From contig NZ_CP195790.1 of NCBI RefSeq assembly GCF_051465645.1, positions 4,092,001-4,156,000 of the forward strand: a DNA stretch of 64,000 bases. Reading direction: 5' to 3'. The position numbers and the translations under genes are program-made. The number at the start of each line of letters is the position of its first letter. Within the stretch, counting starts at the first letter, position 1. Source of the DNA: Planctomicrobium sp051465645 (GTDB lineage Bacteria; Planctomycetota; Planctomycetia; Planctomycetales; Planctomycetaceae). The notes below the pieces were generated by a model. That model saw only the letters and a program-made list of their open reading frames with translations. It was not told the origin of the DNA and did no database searches. Below are positions 18,088 through 27,492 of this stretch, one piece after another.

Positions 18088-20052
18088 TCATTTGGGAAAG
18101 GTAATCTGCCGTTTGATCATGGTCCATCCACAGGCAGGGCAGGCCCCTTTGGGTGAGAGTTCGGTACCACACTTGTTGCAAAGAAGGATTGGGGTGTCAG
18201 CATCCTCAAGCGACTCCTTTGTCGTGGACGGAACTGGTTTCGAAGGAACGACCGACGGTTCGCGGAGTCGTATCTCGTCCTTTTCAGGAGGGGGTGAAGG
18301 GGGAATCGCTCCGTTGTTCCTATTGGATGGAATCACCGGCAGGATCATCGTCACAGGAGGGGCGCTCGACCTCTGAATCACGGGGATGGGGGCAATTGGT
18401 GTCACGCTGGATGACGATGCGAGGGCATGTTCTTTGGAGGCAGGTGATGTCGCTGCTGGCGGAAAAGTTCCGGAGGCGGAAGGTGGTGCCACCGAGGATT
18501 GAGATGGCGGGGATTGTGGTGTCTTGGATTCGGACACTGGTCCACGAACGATTGTTGTCTGAGCACGCGTTCCACTCGCAACCTCGATTGCATCCACGAA
18601 CACGCGCGCCTGCTCGTCGTAACGAATCGTGACCTCGATCGGGGAACCAATTGGCAGCTGATTTGGAAGCTGATCAATGACACACGTTCCGATCTCGACA
18701 TGCGACGTCTCGGAGGATGTGCTGCTTTCGATAATATGCAGTTCAACACGAGGCTGGTTCTCGATCACCGTTCCGAATCGCTGGCGATAGGCACACGGGA
18801 GGGGAGTGTTCTTGGGGATTAGAATGTGCGGCTGGAGTGTTTGCGTTTCGAGGTCGCGCACCAGAATTCCAAGTCCGCGGCCAGTGACACTCTGCTGTCG
18901 AAACTTCCCCAGTCGTTCGGCGGATTCTTTGTTCAGTGTTGAAGGTTCGGACTTGCGTTCGCTCAGCAGAATGCCTGCATAGTATGCCGCTCCGTGACTG
19001 ATGGACTGGTCAGGAGAAAGGGTCTGGTTCGGGGTTGTCCCACTGATACGCTTCAACATATTGCGAATCGAAGGCATGCGAGACGCACCGCCTGTGATCA
19101 GCACGGTGTCGACGTGAGCCCAGCCTTTCTTATGCTGCTTTAGCATCTCCTGTGTGATTTCTTCAGTGCGTTTAAGCAGCGGAGCGGTGAGTTGTTCAAA
19201 CTCTTCTCTCGCAATGTTGTAAGAACAGCGTCGCCCTGAATGTTGCACGAGAATGGATGATCGCGGCCGCACGCTCAGGCTGCGTTTTGCCTGTTCGATC
19301 TCCAGTGACAGAGCTTGCAGACTCTCTCGGTCAGTACGGGGATCGCTGGAGGATTCTCGGGAAAAGAGTGTGCAGATGTGGTTCGACAGGGCCTGATTCC
19401 AATCAAGCCCACCGAGTTTGAGGTCTCCTCCAGAGGCGATCACGTTGACGTGGTTGCGATTGTACTGGACGAGAGACAGGTCGAATGTCCCGCCTCCCAG
19501 ATCGAACACGAGTACCGTTTGATCGTTGGCAATTTCCGCGAACCAGATTCCTTCGCCAAGGACATAGCAGATCGCTGCGGCGACCGGCTCGTTAATGATC
19601 TGAACTCGTTCAAGGCCTGCCTGTTTTCCAGCTTCAACAGTGTCGAGTCGTTGCAGTTCACTGAACTCGGCTGGAACGGTGATGACCGCCTGTTTGACCT
19701 GACCGATCTTCGATTCTGCTGCAGACAGCAGCTTCCTGATGATCAGTGCCGAGATGTCTTTTGGCCGATAGATGTTGCCGTTCATGACCCAGCATTTGTG
19801 CCGGTCGCCCATGAATCGCTTGGCAAACTGGACAACGCGGTCAGGCGAGATCACTGAATGCCTGACAGCCTCTGTTCCGACAATGACATCGGTTCCATCA
19901 AAGAAAACGACAGAGGGGGTCGACATTTCTCCTTCTTCGTTTGGCAGAGTGACGGGTTGTCCCTGAGCGTTCAGGTATGCGATGCTCGAGTACGTTGTTC
20001 CGAGATCGATTCCGACAGGGATATTCTTCTGGGACTTGGCTTTGAATGTCAT
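18088..20052 (-). CDS. Hsp70/DnaK-like ATPase with a C-terminal zinc ribbon
   Basis: A 654-residue protein. The N-terminal actin-like ATPase carries phosphate-1 GIDLGTTYSS (14-23), phosphate-2 DLGGGTFDLS and the adenosine motif ITGGASRMP. A beta-rich segment (about 385-500) resembles an Hsp70 substrate domain. It is followed by roughly 110 residues rich in Pro, Ser and Ala, and then a zinc ribbon with Cys pairs at 625/628 and 638/641. The C-terminal helical lid and EEVD-like tail of DnaK are absent. It is therefore a specialised Hsp70 homologue, not the housekeeping DnaK. No dnaJ or grpE is adjacent. The role is unknown; the ribbon suggests protein or nucleic-acid contact. Confidence 0.85.
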   Translation of the reverse strand: MTFKAKSQKNIPVGIDLGTTYSSIAYLNAQGQPVTLPNEEGEMSTPSVVFFDGTDVIVGTEAVRHSVISPDRVVQFAKRFMGDRHKCWVMNGNIYRPKDISALIIRKLLSAAESKIGQVKQAVITVPAEFSELQRLDTVEAGKQAGLERVQIINEPVAAAICYVLGEGIWFAEIANDQTVLVFDLGGGTFDLSLVQYNRNHVNVIASGGDLKLGGLDWNQALSNHICTLFSRESSSDPRTDRESLQALSLEIEQAKRSLSVRPRSSILVQHSGRRCSYNIAREEFEQLTAPLLKRTEEITQEMLKQHKKGWAHVDTVLITGGASRMPSIRNMLKRISGTTPNQTLSPDQSISHGAAYYAGILLSERKSEPSTLNKESAERLGKFRQQSVTGRGLGILVRDLETQTLQPHILIPKNTPLPCAYRQRFGTVIENQPRVELHIIESSTSSETSHVEIGTCVIDQLPNQLPIGSPIEVTIRYDEQARVFVDAIEVASGTRAQTTIVRGPVSESKTPQSPPSQSSVAPPSASGTFPPAATSPASKEHALASSSSVTPIAPIPVIQRSSAPPVTMILPVIPSNRNNGAIPPSPPPEKDEIRLREPSVVPSKPVPSTTKESLEDADTPILLCNKCGTELSPKGACPACGWTMIKRQITFPK

Positions 20053-20486
20053 GGTGCCCTCATGAACTCATGCGACACTGGTGTGGAGCCGCTTTTTTGA
20101 AATCGAAGTGCCAGAATAAGGAGCGATACTTTTGATGAAACGCTGCTGAAAAATTTAGAAAAGGAATGAACAGCTCACGTTTGACAGGTTAATGATCTCG
20201 GGAACCATGCAAGGATCGGTTCATTTAATGGTACATCCCTGTCAAAGAATGGAAAATATGTCTCAGTTGGAAGAGGCCCGTTAAGTGGATTTTGCAGGGT
20301 TTGAATGGGAATCAGGGAAATCTTGCGAGCTTTGTCGACATCCTTTCGAGGAAATTTGATTCGTAGTTCCTGAAATCCGGATTGCCGGATAACATAAGAA
20401 GGAAACGAGTTGCGGACGTTTTCATCCACCACGGAAAACAGTCCATTTGGACAAGTTCTCCGTTTGCCTACCGATTGCCGCCTGCC
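20053..20486. other. Intergenic region between divergent genes
   Basis: About 430 bp between the Hsp70-like gene (minus) and the alcohol dehydrogenase gene (plus). TTGACA at 20181-20186 could be a -35 box, but I see no matching -10. A minus-strand frame of about 85 codons ending at 20175 is protein-like in composition, but it lacks a ribosome-binding site and runs under the dehydrogenase start. Confidence 0.35.
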
Positions 20487-21668
20487 ATGTTGACTACGCC
20501 CTTCGATTTTTCCCCACGAACTCGTGTTCTTTATGGATCGGGAACCCTCGGTCGACTCGGAGAACTTGCCAAAGAGTTCGGCTGCCGTCGCACGCTTCTT
20601 GTGACGGATTCCGGGTTGAAGGCGGCCGGCCATGAAGATCGGGCGGTAGAGTCACTGCAGTCCGCAGGCGTTCAAGTGTCCGTTTTTGATGACGTCCATC
20701 CCAACCCCACGACTCTGGACATTGAACGTGGGACCGAGTTTGCCAGGCCACTCGGGATCGACCTGATTGTCGGGCTCGGGGGCGGAAGCAGTATGGACTG
20801 CGCGAAAGGGATCAACTTCATCCTGACCAATGGCGGTCGGATGCAGGACTACAAAGGGACCGGGCTCGCAACGAAGCCAATGCTTCCGATGATTGCGATT
20901 CCCACAACATCCGGGACCGGAAGCGAAGCACAATCTTATGCAGTGATCTCGGATGCCGAGACGCATATGAAGATGGCCTGTGGAGACAAGAAGGCGCTCG
21001 CCTGGGCAGCGATTCTTGATCCGGAACTCACGGTGACGATGCCCCGGGGTGTGACTGCAGCGACCGGTGTCGATGCAATCAGTCATGCTTTGGAAACGGC
21101 TGTGACGACGAAGAGAAACTCGATTTCCTCCATGTTCAGTCAGCAGGCGTGGAAACTGATTTTCGATTCACTTGGAACGGTGTTGAGCGAACCGGGCAAT
21201 GTCTCGGCCAGAGGAGCGATGCAGCTGGGAGCCCATTTTGCAGGGGCGGCCATTGAGAACTCAATGCTAGGGGCGACTCACGCGCTCGCCAATCCTGTCT
21301 CGGCTCACTACGAAACTGCACACGGTGTCGCGATTGGTGTGTTGCTGCCGTACGTCATTCAGTTCAACGCTCGACAAAAAGAGGCAGGGAGAATTTACGC
21401 AGAGCTGGCTCAACAGGTCGGCTTAAGTGCTGTTGCCGATGAGTCAGCAATTCCCACCCTGGTCGCGGCGCTTCGGTCATTGATTCGGGACGCGGCCGGG
21501 CAACCAACGACACTCCAAGAGTGTGGCGTTAACCCGAAAATGTTGCCGCAGATGGCACAGGAAGCGGCAATGCAATGGACGGGGACATTCAATCCTCGTC
21601 CTGTTGATGCACAGCTGTTGCTGGAGATTTACAAATGCGCATTCAATGGAACCGACGTCAATTTCTAA
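20487..21668 (+). CDS. Iron-containing (group III) alcohol dehydrogenase
   Basis: A 393-residue member of the Fe-ADH family, which oxidises alcohols or reduces aldehydes with NAD(P). The N-terminal Rossmann-like part has GSGTLGRL and the nucleotide-loop GGGSSMDCAKG. The C-terminal helical domain carries the family signature TTSGTGSE and the metal ligand region, including DAISHALE and H-containing GATHALANP and ETAHGVAIG. The ATG at 20487 was chosen because FDFSPRTRVLYGSG is the typical N-terminus; an upstream open stretch to 20382 is not family-like. Its last 34 nt overlap the start of the Tat-exported propeller gene, so the two are probably co-transcribed. The physiological substrate is unknown. 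Confidence 0.9.
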   Translation: MLTTPFDFSPRTRVLYGSGTLGRLGELAKEFGCRRTLLVTDSGLKAAGHEDRAVESLQSAGVQVSVFDDVHPNPTTLDIERGTEFARPLGIDLIVGLGGGSSMDCAKGINFILTNGGRMQDYKGTGLATKPMLPMIAIPTTSGTGSEAQSYAVISDAETHMKMACGDKKALAWAAILDPELTVTMPRGVTAATGVDAISHALETAVTTKRNSISSMFSQQAWKLIFDSLGTVLSEPGNVSARGAMQLGAHFAGAAIENSMLGATHALANPVSAHYETAHGVAIGVLLPYVIQFNARQKEAGRIYAELAQQVGLSAVADESAIPTLVAALRSLIRDAAGQPTTLQECGVNPKMLPQMAQEAAMQWTGTFNPRPVDAQLLLEIYKCAFNGTDVNF

Positions 21669-22822
21669 CTCAGTCTGCAATGGGGATTGCAGGGCTGACC
21701 TGTGCCTCGGGACTCTTCCCTCGATCGCTTCCTGCTGCGGAAGCGAATCAGAATTCGACGTGGGAGTCCTTCCGAAACGGGCCGGAAAACTGGGGAATTG
21801 CGAAGTCGTCGTTACCTGACAAGCTGTCGCTGAAGTGGTCAGTCAAGATCGCGGAAGGAACTTCCTCCACAGCTGCGATTGCGGATGGGCACGTCTATAT
21901 CGGGACGTTGGGTGGGGACCTGCTTTGTTTGCAACTTTCAGACGGAAAAGAAGTCTGGAAGTACCGATCTGCAGAGGTCGTGGCGGCAAACAGTTTTGCA
22001 CCGGGCTTTAATGCTGCTGTGGCTATTGATCAGAACTCTGTCTATCTCGGGGATGATCAGGGATTCTTTCACGCAGTTGATCGTGCGACTGGGAAGCGGC
22101 GCTGGCAGATTGAAACCGATGGTGAGATCGTCGGCGGTGCGCAGGTTCACAATGGGAATGTGATTTTCGGATCACATGACGGGTTCTTGTATTCCTTGAA
22201 CGCGGACATAGGAGAACGGGTCTGGGCGGTTGAGACCAATGGCCCCGTGAATGCGACACCATGTATTGCCGGGAAGTACACGTTTACGACCGGATGTGAT
22301 AAGCCGATTCTTCGGGTCGTTGACCTCGAACTGGGGAAGCAGGCCGCTGAGATTCCTTTGAATTCTCTGTTGATTGCTGCTGCCGCTGTGCGAGACGACA
22401 TCCTGTATTTTGGGACAGACAACGGAACCGTCACGGCGCTCGACTGGCAGTCAAAGAAAGTAGTCTGGGAGTATGCGGTTCCAGGGCGTGAGCAGCAGAT
22501 TCATTCGTCTCCAGCGGTGACAGAAGATCTGCTGGTCATCGGAAGTCGCGGCAAGAGAGTCGACTGTCTGGAACGCAAGACTGGGAAGCTTGTCTGGAGC
22601 GTGACTTGTCGAGCGAAGATCGATTCATCACCGGTGATCGTCGGGAAGAACGTTTACTTCGGGGCATCTGATAAACAGGTGTACGGAGTGACGCTTGCTG
22701 ATGGGGCTCCCGTCTTCAAAGAGTTCGTCAAGAATGCGGTTACCGCCTCGCCCGCTGTTGCTGATGGACGCCTGGTGATTGGCACCGAGTCCACCAACGG
22801 CCAGATTCTTTGCTTCGGATAG
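21635..22822 (+). CDS. Tat-exported PQQ-like beta-propeller protein
   Basis: A 395-residue protein. The N-terminus has a twin-arginine signal (RRQFLT at residues 7-12, then a hydrophobic stretch to about 34). The rest consists of PQQ-like blades recurring about every 40 residues (for example GDLLCLQLSDGKEVWKYR, KIDSSPVIVGKNVYFG). Such propellers are usually scaffold or quinoprotein-like proteins. The Tat signal implies export in a folded state. Catalytic residues for a true PQQ dehydrogenase are not evident. The start lies inside the dehydrogenase gene, suggesting translational coupling and possibly a shared redox role. Confidence 0.85.
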   Translation: MRIQWNRRQFLTQSAMGIAGLTCASGLFPRSLPAAEANQNSTWESFRNGPENWGIAKSSLPDKLSLKWSVKIAEGTSSTAAIADGHVYIGTLGGDLLCLQLSDGKEVWKYRSAEVVAANSFAPGFNAAVAIDQNSVYLGDDQGFFHAVDRATGKRRWQIETDGEIVGGAQVHNGNVIFGSHDGFLYSLNADIGERVWAVETNGPVNATPCIAGKYTFTTGCDKPILRVVDLELGKQAAEIPLNSLLIAAAAVRDDILYFGTDNGTVTALDWQSKKVVWEYAVPGREQQIHSSPAVTEDLLVIGSRGKRVDCLERKTGKLVWSVTCRAKIDSSPVIVGKNVYFGASDKQVYGVTLADGAPVFKEFVKNAVTASPAVADGRLVIGTESTNGQILCFG

Positions 22823-22863
22823 ACCGGTTCAGCCTCGCATCTGCCCACGCAGTCGCCCTCTCG

Positions 22864-23679
22864 TCAGGAGTTAATCGAGTAACCTCCCTGAGGATCAGTG
22901 AGGACTCGACGAATCTTCATTTCCAGAAGATAGCGCAGATACTTCAGTGATTGCATCACTCCCAGTTCTCTGGTGAGTTGCAGGCTGTACGTCATTCGAT
23001 GCCAGTACGAATAGCCCCGCGCGGCATACTTCGGTCTTGGGGATCCGACTCGCAAGCCCTCTGGGTCTGTTGTACTGCTTGCCAGTACGTCTTGCGTGAC
23101 AACAGGCGGAAGGATGCCACCGGAGTTGAGTTTGTGTAGGAACGCATGCCTCATATACGTGTCGACGGGCATGTCGAGATCCCAGGCGCTGGCCAGCAAC
23201 TTCTGTGCTCCAACGCGAGTGATGGCATACGCTCCGGTTCCGTTTGGCACTCTTAAATAACGGATCAGTTTCCAGTTTTTGAATCGGCCAACTTCAAACG
23301 TAGGGGCCTTGGGAATGCCGTTTAATCGCAGAATATCGAACTCACTGGCCCATCGATCGCATTGAAAGAGATCAGGGAACGATGGGTCGATTTCCAGATC
23401 GTCTTCACAAATGATGTACCACCCATCTCCCCCATGTTCTGCAATCTGGGTCAGAAGGCAGATGTGGCTGGCAAGCACTGCCCGTTCGTTTGGCTTGAGA
23501 TTTGGTTTTGGGTTCGAAGTGAATCTCGCGGCAATTTCCGGCGGGATCGTTTTCGGAGTGATGGCAGAAAAGCGAGTGAAAGAAACGCCGACTTTTTCGA
23601 ACTGCTTTTCCATCCAGCGGAGACGTTCGTGGTCTCGATCAAGGTTGATCAACTGAACTTTGGGAATCGCGACTGACAT
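22864..23679 (-). CDS. Glycosyltransferase family 25 protein
   Basis: A 271-residue protein resembling the LPS/collagen-type GT25 family. It opens with the typical VQLINLDRDHERLRWM strand and contains a CEDDLEI acidic motif (near residues 90-96) expected to bind metal and nucleotide sugar. GTGAYAITRVGAQKLL corresponds to the conserved GxxAYxxS-type segment. It probably transfers a hexose to a cell-surface glycan. It lies 102 nt downstream of a GT2 gene on the same strand, so the two likely act in one surface-polysaccharide pathway. Confidence 0.88.
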   Translation of the reverse strand: MSVAIPKVQLINLDRDHERLRWMEKQFEKVGVSFTRFSAITPKTIPPEIAARFTSNPKPNLKPNERAVLASHICLLTQIAEHGGDGWYIICEDDLEIDPSFPDLFQCDRWASEFDILRLNGIPKAPTFEVGRFKNWKLIRYLRVPNGTGAYAITRVGAQKLLASAWDLDMPVDTYMRHAFLHKLNSGGILPPVVTQDVLASSTTDPEGLRVGSPRPKYAARGYSYWHRMTYSLQLTRELGVMQSLKYLRYLLEMKIRRVLTDPQGGYSINS

Positions 23680-23781
23680 GGCAAGACCTTGGGGTGTTTT
23701 TTAACTGAATGTGTCAGTCTTTGTTACGAAGCGACAGGTGCGAGACTTGCTGTGCTGCGAATGTTGACGACCTGAATCTCA

Positions 23782-24795
23782 TTAAATGAACAGCGATGGA
23801 TCTGTTGCAGGCTTTTGGCCGTTTGCGAATAATTCCATTCCAATGAGTTGGTGCTTCAGCGCGAATTGCTTTGCCTGCTTTCTGGACAACCAGGCACACC
23901 AGATGGCAAGACGACACTTTTTGATGAGTCGTTGATTGAGATCGGCTTTTTGAGGGTTATCACTGTACTTCTGATGAATATAAAGGGCCGACCAGCCCAT
24001 ATGTTGATTCTTCATCATTTCGATCGCGATCGATGGAATCGATGATCGACCGCCATGATGATCCATGATCACATCGGTTGTGACTTGTAGTTCGTAACCG
24101 TGGCGAATCACGCGCTCGCTGAGATCAGTATCTTCGTGATAGAGGAAGATTTCAGGGTCGAAGAATCCGATCTCTCGCAGTTGACTCATTCTCATCAACA
24201 TCGCGGCACCGAGGACGAATTGCGTCGAAAATGTTGTCTCTGGCTTGAATTTGATTTTTCGCGGGTGCAGTAAGGATCCGGCTCGCATGGTCTTTCGAAC
24301 CCCAAAATCGTCTCGGGGCCACGGGCCGATGATCGCCACTCGGGGTTGATCGAGCAACTTCTGTACGAGTGTCGCAATTCCGTCTGGTTCGATGATTGCA
24401 TCAGAGTTCAGGACCAGTGCAAACGGGGTCTCAACCAGGTTCAGCCCAATATTGTTTCCTGCTCCAAAGCCCCCATTGGAATCGTTCGAGATGACTTCGA
24501 CGGGAAGGCGGGCTTTGAGTGATTCGAACACTTCGGGATCACAGGAATTGTCAACGATGATGATGCGTTGGACCCCGTGAACTTGTCGAAGCGACTCGAC
24601 CGCCGAGTCGATCGTGTCCCCACTGCGGTAAGTCACCAGAATTGCAGTGACCTGTTTGCAAAGATCGATCGGGACTGCAGAAGTCGACGCGCTTGGGATC
24701 AAAGCTGATGCAACTTGCCCGGCATTGGTGAGTGTTGGAGTATGCAAGTGTATCACAGTGTTTTGAGGACTGGTGTGAATGCACCCCAGGCACAT
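23782..24795 (-). CDS. Glycosyltransferase family 2 (rhamnosyltransferase-like)
   Basis: A protein of about 337 residues. After an atypical N-terminal extension of roughly 45 residues comes a GT-A fold: VTAILVTYRSG, IIIVDNSCD, the loop NDSNGGFGAGNNIGL, and an SDA motif in place of DxD (LNSDAIIEPDG). FLYHEDTDLSERV follows, as in rhamnosyltransferase-type GT2 enzymes. It presumably adds deoxyhexose or hexose to a surface glycan. The start is uncertain: the ATG at 24795 lies two codons after a TTG. A shorter protein starting nearer the VTAIL strand is possible. Confidence 0.85.
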   Translation of the reverse strand: MCLGCIHTSPQNTVIHLHTPTLTNAGQVASALIPSASTSAVPIDLCKQVTAILVTYRSGDTIDSAVESLRQVHGVQRIIIVDNSCDPEVFESLKARLPVEVISNDSNGGFGAGNNIGLNLVETPFALVLNSDAIIEPDGIATLVQKLLDQPRVAIIGPWPRDDFGVRKTMRAGSLLHPRKIKFKPETTFSTQFVLGAAMLMRMSQLREIGFFDPEIFLYHEDTDLSERVIRHGYELQVTTDVIMDHHGGRSSIPSIAIEMMKNQHMGWSALYIHQKYSDNPQKADLNQRLIKKCRLAIWCAWLSRKQAKQFALKHQLIGMELFANGQKPATDPSLFI

Positions 24796-25078
24796 TTTCA
24801 ATCAAGTTTTTCAATCAGGTAGTGTCGGTGCTTCGCCGCAGATTTCAGATAAGCGAAATCGCGTCTGTGTTGAGGCACGGGGCTTAAATATGTCAAATTG
24901 TGTTGAATCTGACGAGTCGTGTGGGAAGAGATTTTTGACACGACGCAAGGGAACGCTTTCAGCTTGATCCAATTGTTGATATTGATGCGTGCAACGTCTT
25001 ATCTGGAAATGAGAAGCGGAAAACGTATTCTCGATCGGTCGACTTCCCATTTCGGTTTCGAAATCCGATGATGGAGGC

Positions 25079-27370
25079 ATGGCTGTAAACCTCATGGATG
25101 ACCTGACTCCCCCTCAATTGGCCGCTGTTTCTCACACAAAGGGGCCGTTGCTGATTCTTGCTGGACCGGGTTCAGGAAAGACCCGCGTTGTTACCAGAAG
25201 AATTGCGAATCTGTTGGCGCAGGGAGTTTCGCCGCGCCAGATGCTGGCGATTACGTTTACGAATAAAGCCGCTCGCGAGATGCAGGAACGCGTGGAGGCG
25301 CTTGTTCCGGGAACACGCATCTGGATCAGCACCTTTCACAAATTCTGTGCCCGAATTTTGCGTCAGTATGGGCAGGTCGTCGGACTGCAACCGAACTTTT
25401 CGATTCTCGATACGAGTGATCAGAAGCAGGCGATCCGGCGTGTGATGCAGGATCTGGATATCGACGCAACGAGCTATTCTCCAGACAAAGTGCTCTGGCG
25501 AATCAGCAGCGCCAAGAACGATTTGATTTCTCCCGAGCGAATGAAGCAGCAGTTGGAGATGTCTGTCGGGGATCACTGGCAGTCAATCGTGTCGACAGTT
25601 TACCCGGCCTACCAGAAGTTTCTGCTGGAATCGAATGCTGTTGATTTTGATGATCTGCTGATGCACACGGCAAATATGCTGGCAGAGAACCCTGAACTAA
25701 GAACAACGCTCGGGGATCGATACCGTTACATCATGGTCGACGAGTATCAGGACACGAACGGGTCTCAATATCAGATTGTTGCGGCACTTGCCCACCGGCA
25801 CCGAAACCTGTGTGTGACTGGCGATCCTGACCAGTCGATCTACGGGTGGCGCGGAGCGAGAATCGAGAACATTCTGCGATTCGAACGCGACTTCCCGGAG
25901 TCGACGACGATACGACTGGAACAGAATTTCCGCAGTACAAAGTCGATTCTGGACTCCGCTGATGCTTTGATCGTCAACAACTCGCAGCGAAAGCACAAAT
26001 CGCTGGTCACGGACCGGGAAGAAGGCGAACCCGTTCAACTCCTGCGGTTTGAAGATTCCACGATGGAGGCGGAAGGGATCGCGACGCAGATTCAAGAGCT
26101 TGTTCGCGAGCACAACTTGAACTGGAGCGATTGCGCCATTTTCTATCGGGTGAACTCACTTTCGCGCCAACTCGAAACGATCCTGACTCGCAGACGGGTG
26201 CCGTTTCAGGTGGCAGCAGGTGTTGCGTTTTATGATCGCGCGGAAGTGCGTGATCTGCTCGCCTATCTTCGCTTGATTGAGAATCCTCGCGACCAAACCG
26301 CATTTCAGCGAATCGTCAACAAGCCATTACGCGGCCTCGGCAAGTCTTCGCAAGATAAACTTCTGGCCTGGGCGGCTCGGTATGGGGAATCTCCACTCGA
26401 AGCTGCTTTGCATGCTGACAAGATAGAAACGCTTTCCAAACGAGCCGTCGTCGCGTTTCGAATGTTCGCCGAGATGATGAATCGCTTTTCGCTGGCAAAT
26501 AGCGGATCTGTTGCCGACCTGATTACTGCTGTGGTCGATCAGACTCGTTACACAATGTCGTGGCAGGGAGCAAAGCACGAAGAAGCTTACGAGCGTCAGG
26601 GGAACGTTGAAGAGTTGATCAACGCGGCCAGACAATACGACGAAATCGCAGGGGACGACGTTTCCTTGCAGGGGTTTCTGGAGCAGACGGCGCTGGTCAG
26701 TGATACCGACAAAATCGAAAACGAAGCCGGTCGGGTCACGCTGATGACCATGCATGCTGCGAAGGGATTGGAGTTCCCTGTGGTCTTCATTGTTGGGGTT
26801 GAGGATGGACTCATCCCGCATGAGCGATCGAAGCAGGAGAATAACCGTCGTGAATTTGAAGAAGAGCGGCGTCTTCTGTTTGTCGGGATGACGCGAGCCA
26901 AGAAGCGGCTGTTCCTAACAGAAACGCGAGTGCGTTCGATACGAGGTCGGGCGATGCCGACGATCGGAAGTCCATTCCTCAACGAACTGATCTGTGAACG
27001 TGTTGACTGCGGGACGTTCGGAGGGGACACGGTCGCTGCCTGGAAACGTGTCGTTGAAGATGCGAACTTCACGGATGAGCGGCACGACGAACCGCCTGAA
27101 GAAGACACAATTCAGCTGCGCGAGCCGGAATCGAAACCGGCTCTTCCGAAGCTCATGACTGGGGCATCACTCTTGGGGAAAGATCCTATGACGGTGAAGT
27201 TGCCGGTCGGGTTCTCAATCGGACAGCAGGTGCGACACCCTCGCTATGGGCGTGGAGTCGTCATCGAGATCGGCGGCTTCGGTGCCAGACGAACCGTGAC
27301 AGTGAACTTCGCTGATCGACAGGAAACATTCGTCGCCAGCAAAGCTCCTCTTCAACCCATCGGAAGCTAG
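25079..27370 (+). CDS. pcrA: UvrD/PcrA-type ATP-dependent DNA helicase
   Basis: A 763-residue SF1A 3'-5' helicase of normal family length. The motifs are Q-motif region LTPPQLAAV, Walker A GPGSGKT, Ia TFTNKAAREM, II DEYQDTN, III GDPDQSIYGWRGA, IV LEQNFRST, V TMHAAKGLEFP and VI VGMTRAKKRL. The C-terminal 60 residues include the conserved G-x-QVRHPRYGRGVV domain that contacts RNA polymerase in PcrA. Roles are in repair, replication restart and resolving transcription conflicts. The ATG is preceded by GGAGG at a 1-nt shorter than ideal spacing. The gene is monocistronic. Confidence 0.93.
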   Translation: MAVNLMDDLTPPQLAAVSHTKGPLLILAGPGSGKTRVVTRRIANLLAQGVSPRQMLAITFTNKAAREMQERVEALVPGTRIWISTFHKFCARILRQYGQVVGLQPNFSILDTSDQKQAIRRVMQDLDIDATSYSPDKVLWRISSAKNDLISPERMKQQLEMSVGDHWQSIVSTVYPAYQKFLLESNAVDFDDLLMHTANMLAENPELRTTLGDRYRYIMVDEYQDTNGSQYQIVAALAHRHRNLCVTGDPDQSIYGWRGARIENILRFERDFPESTTIRLEQNFRSTKSILDSADALIVNNSQRKHKSLVTDREEGEPVQLLRFEDSTMEAEGIATQIQELVREHNLNWSDCAIFYRVNSLSRQLETILTRRRVPFQVAAGVAFYDRAEVRDLLAYLRLIENPRDQTAFQRIVNKPLRGLGKSSQDKLLAWAARYGESPLEAALHADKIETLSKRAVVAFRMFAEMMNRFSLANSGSVADLITAVVDQTRYTMSWQGAKHEEAYERQGNVEELINAARQYDEIAGDDVSLQGFLEQTALVSDTDKIENEAGRVTLMTMHAAKGLEFPVVFIVGVEDGLIPHERSKQENNRREFEEERRLLFVGMTRAKKRLFLTETRVRSIRGRAMPTIGSPFLNELICERVDCGTFGGDTVAAWKRVVEDANFTDERHDEPPEEDTIQLREPESKPALPKLMTGASLLGKDPMTVKLPVGFSIGQQVRHPRYGRGVVIEIGGFGARRTVTVNFADRQETFVASKAPLQPIGS

Positions 27371-27431
27371 GCGATTCGGTCGAGCTTGTTTCATTGTCTG
27401 CGATGCAGCAGGTGGAAAATACAGAAGCGTC

Positions 27432-27465
27432 CTCAGGTTGCTTGAGTTTCCTCCAGCAGCCTGAG
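27432..27465. terminator. Possible bidirectional terminator hairpin
   Basis: An 11-bp stem with one G-U pair (27432-27442 with 27455-27465) between the convergent pcrA and DUF1559 genes. No T-tract follows on either strand, so this is a weak call. Confidence 0.35.
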
Positions 27466-27492
27466 AACGCTTCGTTGTCGAGTGAACCTGTT

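Noticed and set aside
20175..20440. Minus-strand frame of about 85 codons between the Hsp70-like and alcohol dehydrogenase genes
   Set aside because: The composition is protein-like near its end, but the start would be a GTG without a ribosome-binding site, no family is recognisable, and the frame runs on under the dehydrogenase gene.
8869..27370. Cluster of UvrD/AddAB helicases considered as a defence island
   Set aside because: AddAB-like and PcrA proteins are housekeeping repair enzymes, the genes between them are unrelated, and no defence-specific partner (methylase, effector, reverse transcriptase, CRISPR) is present.
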